Source of the DNA: Syntrophomonas sp.
GTDB lineage: Bacteria; Bacillota; Syntrophomonadia; Syntrophomonadales; Syntrophomonadaceae
Assembly: GCA_016841425.1 (NCBI GenBank)
Contig: JAENZE010000006.1
Location: 156,207-220,206 of the forward strand
DNA length: 64,000 nucleotides
Reading direction: 5' to 3'
The notes under the pieces are model-generated. The model searched no databases. It was not told the origin of the DNA and saw only the letters and a list, made by a program, of their open reading frames with translations. Below, in pieces: positions 44,442 to 52,510 of the stretch; the first letter of the stretch is position 1; each line of letters begins with the position of its first letter. A program made the position numbers and the translations under genes.

Positions 44442-45539
44442 CTGGAGCAAGGTAGAATATCTTCAACTCAATTAACCGCTTTAATCATAGCTTCCATGCT
44501 GGGGTCTTCGGTGGTACTATCCCCAGGTCTAAACGCTGGAAGCGCTTCCTGGCTGACGGTAGTGACCGGTCTGGCACTGGCATCCCCATTGGTATGGATG
44601 GTTATTAAGTTAACCGGAGATTATCCTGGAAAGACCTTGGTGGAGCTTAACGATGTCATCCTGGGCCCTTTGTGGGGAAAAATATTCTCCATTATGTACC
44701 TATGGTATTTCTTTCACCTGGGTGCCATTGTATTAAGAGATTTTGGGGATTTTATGTCTACTATCATGCCGACTACGCCTACTTCAGTTTTTCTCCTGGT
44801 TACGACAGCACTGGTTGCCTATCTGGCTAAAAGCGGAATTGAGGGAATAGTCCGTTATAGTTTAATTATTGTCTTTTTTTCCTTTATACTTTTGGGACTG
44901 GTATTCATTCTAGTTTCTAATAACCTTAACCTGAGCAGTTTACTGCCTGTGAACAGCATCAGTGCCTGGCAATTTCTCAAAGCCAGCTATGAAGTGACAG
45001 TTTTCCCTTTCGGCGAAATCATTGTGTACGCCATGATAATAAAATATACTAACAATTATCAAAAAATTAAACGATCAGTAATTACAGCTCTTATATTAAC
45101 CTGCATCTTCGGAAGCCTGTTCAATATTTATGTCATCACTGGGCTAGGCAATTATCTGGAAATACCCACTTATCCGGGGTATGCAGTTATACGACGGGTT
45201 GATATTTTCGGTATCATTACCCGTATCGACATCGGCGGAGCAACTGCTGATTTGGCCCTGGGAGTGCTAAAAGCCTCGGTTATGTTATATGCAGTAGTCC
45301 TGGGAATTTCTCAAATTCTAAAACTGCCTACTTACACGTCCATAGTACTGCCAGTTGGAACTCTGATGTTCCTTTTAAGTCTAATTCAGTTTGACAGTTC
45401 TGTTGAAAATTTCTTCTTCCACGAAACAACCTATCCTTATTATGCGGCATTCTTCCAGGCATTCCTGCCTGCCTTAACCCTTTCTATCGATGGTTTTAAA
45501 AAATTTTTGACCCGGAAAACAGATAAGGCGGCAGCCTGA
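44442..45539 (+). CDS. Spore germination permease GerB family (second B subunit, CTG start)
   Basis: 365 residues from a CTG at 44442, 8 bases after AAGGAGGTG. Between the in-frame TGA at 44433 and the first ATG at 44496 no other standard start codon exists, and the CTG restores the family N-terminus (EQGRISSTQLTALII). About ten membrane helices follow. It resembles the first gerB along its length (for instance ASYEVTVFPFGEIIVY against ASFQTAVFPFGEIIVY) and arose by duplication. A second B subunit can broaden germinant range. Confidence 0.9.
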   Translation: MEQGRISSTQLTALIIASMLGSSVVLSPGLNAGSASWLTVVTGLALASPLVWMVIKLTGDYPGKTLVELNDVILGPLWGKIFSIMYLWYFFHLGAIVLRDFGDFMSTIMPTTPTSVFLLVTTALVAYLAKSGIEGIVRYSLIIVFFSFILLGLVFILVSNNLNLSSLLPVNSISAWQFLKASYEVTVFPFGEIIVYAMIIKYTNNYQKIKRSVITALILTCIFGSLFNIYVITGLGNYLEIPTYPGYAVIRRVDIFGIITRIDIGGATADLALGVLKASVMLYAVVLGISQILKLPTYTSIVLPVGTLMFLLSLIQFDSSVENFFFHETTYPYYAAFFQAFLPALTLSIDGFKKFLTRKTDKAAA

Positions 45540-45637
45540 ACCTTATTATATATTTTCTCAAGCGCAGGTATAAATTGTCTTGGACAGGATAGGCTACTGG
45601 TAAACGAGCATATTTCAGGAAATATAGGGGGGTGCTT

Positions 45638-45880
45638 ATGATGCTGGTATTGCTGGCGATTTCATTATTTATTATTATTGGCCTGATAGAAGTACCAGGT
45701 CTAATTAAGAAGAAACAACAGCGCGAATTAATTGCATTTTCTATTCTATTGCTTCCCGGTATGGTGATTACTATAATGCTCAGTTTAAACATAAATGTTC
45801 CCAACCCGGTAACCGGTATTGAGTACATCGTTGAGCACATTGTGCATTACGTTTCAACGTTTGCTGGACGTTTCCTTTGA
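45638..45880 (+). CDS. Small membrane protein downstream of the ger operon
   Basis: 80 residues with an ATG at 45638, five bases after GGGGGG. Two membrane helices (about 2-20 and 32-50) flank a charged loop KKKQQRE; the tail is amphipathic. It lies 98 bases after the second gerB in the same direction, so it may be the last operon member. Function is not recognised. Confidence 0.7.
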   Translation: MMLVLLAISLFIIIGLIEVPGLIKKKQQRELIAFSILLLPGMVITIMLSLNINVPNPVTGIEYIVEHIVHYVSTFAGRFL

Positions 45881-46197
45881 TGCTGCCAACGGTGGGAACG
45901 GCGAGCTGGATGCATGCAGGAATGGAACAGCTCTTAATACCGGGCCTCTTCTGAGGTATCAGGTTCCCTCGATACCTCTAAATTCTCTTGCAGCATTTTT
46001 TCTGTTTCGTTCTATCAACAACTTCAACACTTAGAAAGTTGCCTTTAATCGGATAGCAGCCAATTAGCACACAAAGCTTAGAATCCTTCATACTCTAATG
46101 CGAACCCTCAATGTTGACTGATAAGGATTTGCAGATTTCCAGGAAATATAAAGGAAATCACCCCACTGAAAAGAATAGTATATTGGAGGTGATAATT
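45881..46197. other. Intergenic stretch with one hairpin
   Basis: About 317 bases. A hairpin GAGGTATC (45953-45960) with GATACCTC (45971-45978) may end the ger operon, though no clear T-tract follows. The 71-codon frame 45819-46034 overlaps the preceding gene and is not supported. Confidence 0.5.
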
Positions 46198-46395
46198 ATG
46201 GGAAAAGGCAAGAGGAAAAAAACAGAAAAAGAACTAGAAAACATGGTAGATGCGAAGATGGAAATTGAGATGGAAGAAAAAAAAGAGAAACGCCGAAAAA
46301 CCATAAATACTATATGGAAAATTTGGTGGATCGGTATTGTTATCCTTTTTATTATACTTTCCATTCAAACCTATATGATAAAATCCGGCTCATAA
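46198..46395 (+). CDS. Small single-pass membrane protein with charged N-terminus
   Basis: 65 residues from the ATG at 46198, seven bases after TTGGAGGTG; the longer frame starts before that site. The first 40 residues are almost entirely Lys and Glu (a predicted charged helix), followed by one membrane helix (about 43-60) and a short tail. No family is recognised. The ribosome site and composition argue it is real. Confidence 0.68.
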   Translation: MGKGKRKKTEKELENMVDAKMEIEMEEKKEKRRKTINTIWKIWWIGIVILFIILSIQTYMIKSGS

Positions 46396-46418
46396 ATTAC
46401 ATTTGTTAAGGAGCAGTA

Positions 46419-46958
46419 CTAAAGATTGGGATATGAACCACCAAAGGCATTTAAATGCACCTTACTGTATTGAAGTTCGGTTTCATTATGGGGTGATTTT
46501 TGTTCAGCCGGGTAGCCGATAGCTATGATAGATTCAACCTTGTATTTCTCGGGTATCTTCAATATATTCCTAACGTACTCTTCTGCCGTCCGGTCAGAAT
46601 CATGCCATCTTTCCCTGATTTGAATCCAACATGAACCCAAACCCATAGATTCTGCCATCAGATGCAGTATGATTGAAGCAATAGAAGTATCTTCTATCCA
46701 CACATCACACTTTTCGGGATCTGCCAGAACAACGATTCCCAGAGCTGCGTCCTTAAGAAAGGCGGCGCTGTGCTTTTTGCTGTCCGCCAGCTGCTTAAGA
46801 AGGTCTTTATCTTCTACCACTAAGAATTCCCAGGGTTTAAGATTTCTTGAAGATGGAGCCAGTAAAGCTGCCTTAATTAATTGATCGATCTTTTCCTGCT
46901 CAATTTTATCGTCCCTGTATTTACGAATACTCCTGCGCCTGAATAAGATATCCAGCAT
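46419..46958 (-). CDS. Nitroreductase family protein
   Basis: 179 residues from the ATG at 46958 (GGAGGTTG upstream). RRRSIRKY (about 7-14) binds the FMN phosphate and APSSRNLKPWEF (about 34) is the second motif; a GLGSCWIQ segment follows near 103. Such flavoproteins reduce nitro compounds or quinones with NAD(P)H. Substrate is unknown. It is transcribed alone, convergent with the small membrane protein gene. Confidence 0.9.
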   Translation of the reverse strand: MLDILFRRRSIRKYRDDKIEQEKIDQLIKAALLAPSSRNLKPWEFLVVEDKDLLKQLADSKKHSAAFLKDAALGIVVLADPEKCDVWIEDTSIASIILHLMAESMGLGSCWIQIRERWHDSDRTAEEYVRNILKIPEKYKVESIIAIGYPAEQKSPHNETELQYSKVHLNAFGGSYPNL

Positions 46959-47263
46959 AAAAACAACCTCCGTTTTTATAGTTTGATTTAACTTTAGCAT
47001 AAACGTCAAGTATCATAAAACTAATACTGGTCCTGGAAAACATTTGCCACTGTCATAATGTGTCGGAAAACAACCCCTAATTATAATTCTGATAACACTC
47101 AGCTGATACAAGTTTTATCTCTATCTCGAATCCCGGGAGTGCAGTTTAAGCTGATTATGTGACAGGGGGGACGGTTCTGGTTTATCATTTTCTTATTGTA
47201 TTGTCATGCTTATCAATTTTATATAGATGCTCATTAAAATAGCCTTTGTCTTGGTAGAGCTAA
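46959..47263. other. Intergenic stretch with a G-rich repeat
   Basis: About 305 bases. GGGGGGACGGTTCTGG near 47164 is a partial copy of the GGGGACGGTTC element found at 48906 and 52055. No gene is supported. Confidence 0.55.
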
Positions 47264-48796
47264 TTACATGTTCCAATACTTCCTATCCAAACTGCGGTAC
47301 CGCAACGCTTCTGCTAGATGATTCAGGGTAATCGGATCAGAATTTTCCAGATCGGCAATTGAGCGGGCTACCTTTAGTATCCTATCGTAGGCCCGTGCAC
47401 TCATGTTTAAAGTATCGAAAGCCTTTTTAAAAATCTGCCGTGATTTTTCATCGAGTTTACAGTATCTGCGAATTTCTGCCGGGCGCATCTGAGCATTGAA
47501 GTTAATATCGATATCCTTAAAACGCATTTCTTGAATTTCTTGAGCACGGTTGACCCTTTCCCGCATTGAAGATGAATTATCCCCAGGTTCCTTATCCTGT
47601 AGTTCGTCAAACTTCACTCGCGGTATTTCAATATGCATATCCATTCGGTCTAGAAGCGGCCCACTAATACGGTTGAGATATTTCTGTATCTGAGTTGGAG
47701 TACATAGGCATTCCTTGTCAGAACCAAAATAGCCGCAGGGGCAGGGGTTCATGGCTCCTACCAGACTGAAGTTGCAGGGGTAGGTATAAGTGGCCTGAGC
47801 TCGGGCTATAGTAACGGTTTTATCTTCCAGCGGCTGGCGCAGGGACTCCAGAACGTCACGATTGAACTCGGGCAATTCATCCATAAAAAGTACACCATTG
47901 TGGGCCAGACTAATTTCTCCGGGCCTTGGGTCCTTTCCGCCACCAATGATACTTACTGAAGAAGCATTCTTGTGCGGTGCTCTGAAAGGCCGGTCTTGAA
48001 TTAACGGCCGATCTTCATTGAGCAGGTTGGATACTGAATATATACGGGTGGTTTCCAGGATTTCACTGCGGTTCATCTCCGGAAGAATCCCTGGTATCCG
48101 ACGAGCCAGCATAGTCTTCCCTGAGCCAGGAGGACCGATTAGAAGTACATTGTGGTGTCCAGCGGCCGATACTTGGAGAGCACGCTTGGCGATATCCTGA
48201 CCCCTGACATCGGCAAAATCAAATATTTTGCTTCTCTGGCACATTTGCTTCATATTTTTGACCTCTACCGAAGGCAGTTCTCCGGTTGAAGTAATGAAGC
48301 CAACAGCTTCTTTAAGACTTGAAACGGTAAAGGTTCGCACTTCTTCTACCAAAGCTGCTTCTCCAGCGTTTTCGTAAGGTATGATGAAATCGATCGGATG
48401 GTCGAAGTTGGCAAGTTCTAGAGCCATAGGCAGTACTCCAGCTATCTTCTGCAGGTCACCGTACAAAGAAAGTTCCCCGGCCATATAACAGAAGTCAGTC
48501 AGAGTAGTCTCTATTTGACCCGATGCCAGGAGGATACCCAGGGCAATAGGCAAATCAAAATGAGTTCCCTCCTTCTTCATATCGGCAGGTGAGAGGTTTA
48601 TCACAATCCTGCGGTTGGGGAATTCAAAGCCGCTATTCTTTATGGCTGACCGGACCCTTTCACGGGCTTCTTTTACCGACGTAGAAGCTAAACCCACGAT
48701 CTCAACGGCAGGCAGCCCCCCCTGAACATCGATCTCTACTCTTACTGACACCGCATCCACCCCGGTTAAGACCATAGAATTCAATTTAGCCAGCAT
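47264..48796 (-). CDS. comM: ComM/YifB-family Mg-chelatase-like AAA+ ATPase
   Basis: 510 residues. An N-terminal ChlI/Lon-protease-like domain (about 20-145) is followed by an AAA+ core with Walker A GPPGSGKTMLARR (about 219) and Walker B FMDELPEFN (about 300), and a C-terminal Mg-chelatase-type lid. ComM is reported as a hexameric helicase that promotes branch migration during natural transformation, although most bacteria carrying it are not known to be competent. No ribosome site stronger than GGGGGG is visible before the ATG at 48796. Confidence 0.93.
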   Translation of the reverse strand: MLAKLNSMVLTGVDAVSVRVEIDVQGGLPAVEIVGLASTSVKEARERVRSAIKNSGFEFPNRRIVINLSPADMKKEGTHFDLPIALGILLASGQIETTLTDFCYMAGELSLYGDLQKIAGVLPMALELANFDHPIDFIIPYENAGEAALVEEVRTFTVSSLKEAVGFITSTGELPSVEVKNMKQMCQRSKIFDFADVRGQDIAKRALQVSAAGHHNVLLIGPPGSGKTMLARRIPGILPEMNRSEILETTRIYSVSNLLNEDRPLIQDRPFRAPHKNASSVSIIGGGKDPRPGEISLAHNGVLFMDELPEFNRDVLESLRQPLEDKTVTIARAQATYTYPCNFSLVGAMNPCPCGYFGSDKECLCTPTQIQKYLNRISGPLLDRMDMHIEIPRVKFDELQDKEPGDNSSSMRERVNRAQEIQEMRFKDIDINFNAQMRPAEIRRYCKLDEKSRQIFKKAFDTLNMSARAYDRILKVARSIADLENSDPITLNHLAEALRYRSLDRKYWNM

Positions 48797-48905
48797 AAAC
48801 TAACACAACCCCCCAAAGCATATATACATAAATTAACTCAAATGTAATTAATTTACAAGCAGTCTCCTTGCCAATTGTTTTTCCCGATCCAAGGGGACTC
48901 CGATC

Positions 48906-49203
48906 TCAAGGGGACGGTTCTTGCGGTTAGAAACCAGTTTTGGATTACGCCTTAAAAATAATACCTCTGCTAATCCGTGTTAATCGTGCCAATTGTCTTG
49001 TAGATAGCCCCTCATCTTTCAATTATATCTTTGTAAAGTTTCCAGGAGTAATATATCATCTTCCTCGGGAAATAGTCTGTCTGTTGGGACAATATGATAG
49101 ATGCCGCTTCCGCTTCGCTTTCTTTCAGTTCTTAGCACTTGAACTCACCTTATTTATCATAACAAGAATCTTAAGCTCCAACCGCGAGAACCGTCCCCTC
49201 GGT
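48906..49203. mobile_element. MITE-like element, copy 1
   Basis: About 297 bases bounded by TCAAGGGGACGGTTCTTGCGG at the left and an imperfect complement (AACCGCGAGAACCGTCCCCT) at the right. The first about 112 bases are nearly identical to copy 2 at 52055; after that, copy 1 has an extra run of about 37 bases. It encodes nothing. The sequence just outside the left end contains a second partial end (GATCCAAGGGGACTC). The right end adjoins a truncated amidase gene. Confidence 0.75.
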
Positions 49204-49494
49204 TTCATTGGACATAAAGATGTAATGGCAACCGCTTGCCCAGGGAATAGATTCCCCTGGCTGGAGCTGAGAGCACGATTAGAGGGAAAAGATATGCTTG
49301 CCAAATTAAGACTTGATACCCAGGTTGATCTGCCGGATGTAAAAGTTGTTATGGAAAGCAAAACCGTAGACAAGGCAGTCATTTTAAATGTTGATGGGAA
49401 GGATACCACCTATATTCCGGCGGTAGTACTAAGAGATATTGATATGGCTGTGAAGTGCGATGGAACGAGCAAGACGGTAATTATAGAGAGGTAG
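49204..49494 (+). pseudogene. N-acetylmuramoyl-L-alanine amidase remnant (phage endolysin, N-terminus lost)
   Basis: Directly after the element's right end the plus frame reads IGHKDVMATACPGNRFPW, the C-terminal zinc/substrate segment of an Amidase_2 (XlyA-type) endolysin, followed by a stalk/binding domain with DGKDTTYIPAVVL and TSKTVII. The N-terminal ~110 residues of the enzyme are missing. An open frame continues back through the element to 48940, so a fused ORF exists, but it has no family N-terminus. An internal ATG at 49294 (GGGAAAAGAT upstream) could produce the C-terminal domain alone. Confidence 0.75.
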
Positions 49495-49503
49495 TGGATA
49501 GGA

Positions 49504-49785
49504 GTGGATTTAACTCAGTATACGATATATGGTCTGCCGGCACTGGCAGTAGTGACTTCTATTGTTGGTGTGGCTAAAAAGACTGGGCTTCCCACTAAGT
49601 GGGCGCCGGCGGTTTCCTTAGCCGTTAGTGTTGGAACAGGAGTAGGTATAGCTTTGGAGAATGGGCAGCCGATTTTGGCCGGTGTGGCTATAGGAGTTCT
49701 TCTAGGAGCTGCAGCTTGTGGGATGTATGATTTGTGGAAAGGTGATAAGATGAATGCTGATGAAACCTTAGCGGAGGCTGGTTGA
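49504..49785 (+). CDS. Holin-like small membrane protein (phage lysis module remnant)
   Basis: 93 residues from the GTG at 49504, behind ATAGGA. Two membrane segments (about 10-30 and 40-75, glycine/alanine-rich) and a charged tail match a small holin of the type that lets endolysin reach the wall. It lies nine bases after the amidase remnant, the order of phage lysis cassettes. No other phage genes are in the window, so this is a prophage relic or a borrowed module. Confidence 0.7.
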   Translation: MDLTQYTIYGLPALAVVTSIVGVAKKTGLPTKWAPAVSLAVSVGTGVGIALENGQPILAGVAIGVLLGAAACGMYDLWKGDKMNADETLAEAG

Positions 49786-49815
49786 CTGGGGCGAAAGCCC
49801 CAGGTTTTCGTTTTA
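49786..49815 (+). terminator. Terminator after the holin gene
   Basis: CTGGGG (49786-49791) pairs with CCCCAG (49798-49803) around a CGAAAG loop, followed by GTTTTCGTTTT. It overlaps the end of the holin gene's stop region. Confidence 0.8.
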
Positions 49816-50156
49816 TTAATGTTAAATGTGTATTTATCTCTTAAGGCTTTAATAAGACTTATTGATATCCCCCAAAAGGAGGTTTAACGCCATATTTTGG
49901 TTATACGGTTCGTATAGACATAAATTTACAAACTAAACAACTGGTATAATTATAGTGGAAAAGACTCCAGAAGAAGTCTTTTTTGCGTTTATGGGAATTA
50001 ACTATGGAGCTAAACATGTTTATGGTATAGCTCTAAATAAATGCATTGCATCAAGTTGATGCTGCACAACATATATTAATCAATTAACAAAATACAGACA
50101 TTGGAGCCGTCCCCATGCCTGTTAAAGCATAGGGTGATAACAACCCCGTCCCCTTG
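49786..50156. other. Intergenic stretch with a second hairpin and G-rich repeats
   Basis: About 370 bases. A hairpin with AAAAGACT and AAGTCTTTTTT near 49958-49983, preceded by GGTATAATTATAG, looks like a short promoter-terminator pair. Partial GGGGACGG-type sequences (complement CCGTCCCC) lie near 50107 and 50149. No gene is supported. Confidence 0.5.
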
Positions 50157-50987
50157 TCATCTTTGATGAAGCCTTGTAAGGAGAAGTGCTCCAAAAAGTA
50201 TGAGTATTCCTAAAACAAGGGACAAAGGCGATGCGAAAAGCGGTAGCGGTCTATCAATGATACTTCTCCATGCTGGATCGTTGATTATGATGAGCGCCAT
50301 CATCAATCCCACAGGGATAAACATCGGAATAAGAAGCCTCAACTTTTGCGCACCCTGCCATTGTTGACGGGTCGACTTGCGAATGCTGAGGGTCAACCAT
50401 GGAAAGAAGACATATGATATGATGAAATATGCAGCCACGATTCCTATATCAAGCGTCTCGTTGTTCAGCGCTGCCAGCGTGATACTGCCTGTACGGATTA
50501 CTTTGTAGACCTTAATAAGCAAAAGAAATCCCAGGAAAAGAGATGTGGAATAGACGAAAAGATATCCTGGTGATTGACTTTTTCCGGTTTCATTTGCAAA
50601 GCTGTCTACAAAAGATGCCAGATTTCCACCGATGACATCATCAACAGTGCGTTGGTCCAGACTTGCATGCTCAAAAATCTCCAAAATCATTGCCAGAATG
50701 TTTTGTCTATCAAATTTCGATATAGTGTAGGTTCCTAATAGCTCATAGATGTCGAGATAGGTCATCTGAAAATCCTTTGGAAGCTTTGAAACCCTTTCCT
50801 TAACACGTTTATATTTCTCATATGCAAAAACTACGCTCAGAACCGCCATAAGAACAATAATTCCTGACAGCGTTGAGAGTGCCGGACGGGCATCAGGAGT
50901 TGTAGCAAAGATTACCAGTAATGCCACAACAATTAGTAACACAGTACCAATACTTAGAACCAGTTTGTTGTTACCTTGATAGTTCAC
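50157..50987 (-). CDS. DUF1048-like membrane protein downstream of PadR
   Basis: 276 residues. Helices at about 10-50 (two), then a cytosolic KYKRVKERVSKLPKDFQMTY segment with a DUF1048-like helical region (about 60-140), then four membrane helices in the C-terminal half. It overlaps the PadR gene by 17 bases, a common pairing in Firmicutes. It is probably the target or partner of the regulator. Substrate or stimulus is unknown. Confidence 0.72.
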   Translation of the reverse strand: MNYQGNNKLVLSIGTVLLIVVALLVIFATTPDARPALSTLSGIIVLMAVLSVVFAYEKYKRVKERVSKLPKDFQMTYLDIYELLGTYTISKFDRQNILAMILEIFEHASLDQRTVDDVIGGNLASFVDSFANETGKSQSPGYLFVYSTSLFLGFLLLIKVYKVIRTGSITLAALNNETLDIGIVAAYFIISYVFFPWLTLSIRKSTRQQWQGAQKLRLLIPMFIPVGLMMALIIINDPAWRSIIDRPLPLFASPLSLVLGILILFGALLLTRLHQR

Positions 50988-51315
50988 TGTTTATGCCACC
51001 TTTCATAATCTGATCCACCACTGTGGAGATTTCCGACCACAGTTTGGAAAAATCATGGAGATATGCCTCCCCTTGTAATGTCAGTCTGAAATACTTTCGA
51101 CTTGGACCAATGGATGATTTTTTCGTTTCAGCGGAAACGAGTCCTTTTTTTTCAAGGCGAATCAGTGATGGATAGACGCTACCTTCGTTGAGTTCTTTGA
51201 ATCCGTATTCATTCAAATCACTTGTTAACCGATAGCCGTAGGTTTCACCTTGTGAAATAATCTTTAGGATGCAGCCGTCCAGGAGACCTTTCAAAATTTG
51301 AGCACGGTCAACCAT
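50971..51315 (-). CDS. PadR-family transcriptional regulator
   Basis: 114 residues with a winged helix-turn-helix (about 8-80: ILKGLLDGCILKII, TYGYRLTSDL, LNEGSVYPSLIRLEKKGLV) and a short C-terminal dimerisation helix. GGAGGTGATC precedes the ATG. It overlaps the membrane gene and probably represses both from an operator in its own upstream region. Confidence 0.92.
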   Translation of the reverse strand: MVDRAQILKGLLDGCILKIISQGETYGYRLTSDLNEYGFKELNEGSVYPSLIRLEKKGLVSAETKKSSIGPSRKYFRLTLQGEAYLHDFSKLWSEISTVVDQIMKGGINSELSR

Positions 51316-51344
51316 ATGATCACCTCCACTACTTTACATTGCTT

Positions 51345-51371
51345 AGTAGTATACTGATATTATACACTACT
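51345..51371. promoter_or_regulatory. Operator-like inverted repeat upstream of padR
   Basis: AGTAGTATA (51345-51353) and TATACACTACT (51361-51371) form an imperfect palindrome about 30 bases from the PadR start. ACTACTTTA is also repeated at about 51328 and 51369. This suits autoregulation, common in PadR proteins. It is inferred from position and symmetry only. Confidence 0.5.
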
Positions 51372-51507
51372 ACTTTATAATATCAAGTAGCATAATATCC
51401 CTTTTATCAGGCTATGGAAGAAGACCAAGGGGACGGTTCGAGACCACTGAAAAACACCTTATAAAAAATGGCAATAATACAAATGAATACCTGCTAATTA
51501 GAATCAG

Positions 51508-51565
51508 AAACCCCCTTTTATGATATAATGAATGTGACCGCAAACACCATATCTAAGGGGGTTTT
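51508..51565 (+). repeat. Inverted repeat at the start of the transposase fragment
   Basis: AAACCCCCTTTTA (51508-51520) and TAAGGGGGTTTT (51554-51565) are complementary over about 11 bases and enclose TATGATATAAT, a good -10 box. It is probably the left end and promoter of the insertion sequence whose transposase gene starts at 51569. Confidence 0.55.
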
Positions 51566-51568
51566 AAG

Positions 51569-52009
51569 ATGCTCAGGACTGGTCCCAAGCAATTAAGTTT
51601 ATACTCAATATTGTATGACAAAATACCAGAAAATCATATACTTAAAAGCATAAATAGTGCGGTTGATTTCAGTTTTATTAATAAGCTTCTGGGTGATTCC
51701 TACTGTAAATATTACGGCAGACCAGCAAAAGAACCTGAAATGATGGCCAAACTGTTGATTTTGCAGTATCTATATAACTATTCAGACGAAAGGGTTATTA
51801 AAGAAACCCAGGTCAATTTAGCGTATATGTGGTTTATCGGTATCAATCCCGAGGATGACCTCCCCGACCCCAGCCTGCTTGCTAAGTTTAAAACCAAACG
51901 GCTTAAAGAAACCAGCCTGGATGACATTATTGCCGAAGTCGTACGACAATGCGTAGAAAAAGGCGTAATTAAAAGCGACAATGGCATCGCCATAGATACC
52001 ACCCATATT
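51569..52009 (+). pseudogene. IS1182-like transposase, 5' fragment
   Basis: 147 codons match the N-terminal part of IS1182/DUF772-type transposases: LYSILYDKIPENHILKSI, then YYGRPAKEPEMMAKLLILQYLYNYSDE (split by me at 20), then DPSLLAKFKTKRL. It stops at AIDTTHI, just where the DDE catalytic domain begins, when the frame enters a MITE-like element at 52010. No 3' part is found after the element. TAAGGGGG before the ATG serves as ribosome site and end repeat. Confidence 0.85.
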
Positions 52010-52085
52010 GGGCGATCCAAGGGGACGGTTCTTGCGGTTAGAAACCAGGGCGATCCAAGGGGACGGTTCTTGCGGTTAGAAACCA
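52010..52085 (+). repeat. 38-bp tandem duplication of the element's left end
   Basis: GGGCGATCCAAGGGGACGG and the next 19 bases occur at 52010-52047 and again at 52048-52085, identical by eye. The second copy begins the intact element. The duplication is of the left terminal repeat plus about 8 bases outside it, as would arise by slippage or a nested insertion. Confidence 0.9.
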
Positions 52086-52322
52086 GTTTTGGATTACGCC
52101 TTAAAAATAATACCTCTGCTAATCCGTGTTAATCGTGCCAATTGTCTTGTAGATAGCCCCTCATCTTGCATCTTCCTCGTTTCGAAAATAGTCTGTCTTG
52201 AGACAATATGATAGATGCCGCTTTCGCTTCGCTTTCTATCAGTTCTTGGCACTTGAACTCACCTCTAGTTTCTTATTACAAAGAATCAGAAGGTTATGCA
52301 ACCGCAAGAACCGTCCCCTTGG
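52055..52322. mobile_element. MITE-like element, copy 2
   Basis: 268 bases with perfect 23-bp terminal inverted repeats: CCAAGGGGACGGTTCTTGCG plus GTT at 52055-52077, and the complement ending at 52322. It encodes no protein. It matches copy 1 closely for about 112 bases and again around GATAGATGCCGCTT. The element ends a transposase fragment on its left side. No transposase for it is present, so it is non-autonomous. Confidence 0.85.
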
Positions 52323-52510
52323 TCTCTTGCCTTGGTTTCTTGCCTTCACCTGTGCTAAGATTATTACTATAAATATATTATATAAACCTGATATCGCTGG
52401 TATCGCGGTCATATAAAACAAATCATACTAATAAACCAATAAGGTAATTTCAAAAAGATGACTATTGGGAACCGATCCCGTTGTCATGTCATCTACATAA
52501 GGAGTAGTAA

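Noticed and set aside
48940..49203. N-terminal part of the open frame 48940-49494
   Set aside because: It is translated from the MITE-like element, not a real protein domain; only the part after 49204 matches an amidase.
52239..52421. 60-codon minus frame crossing the right end of element copy 2
   Set aside because: It runs across the element border and has no ribosome site or family resemblance.
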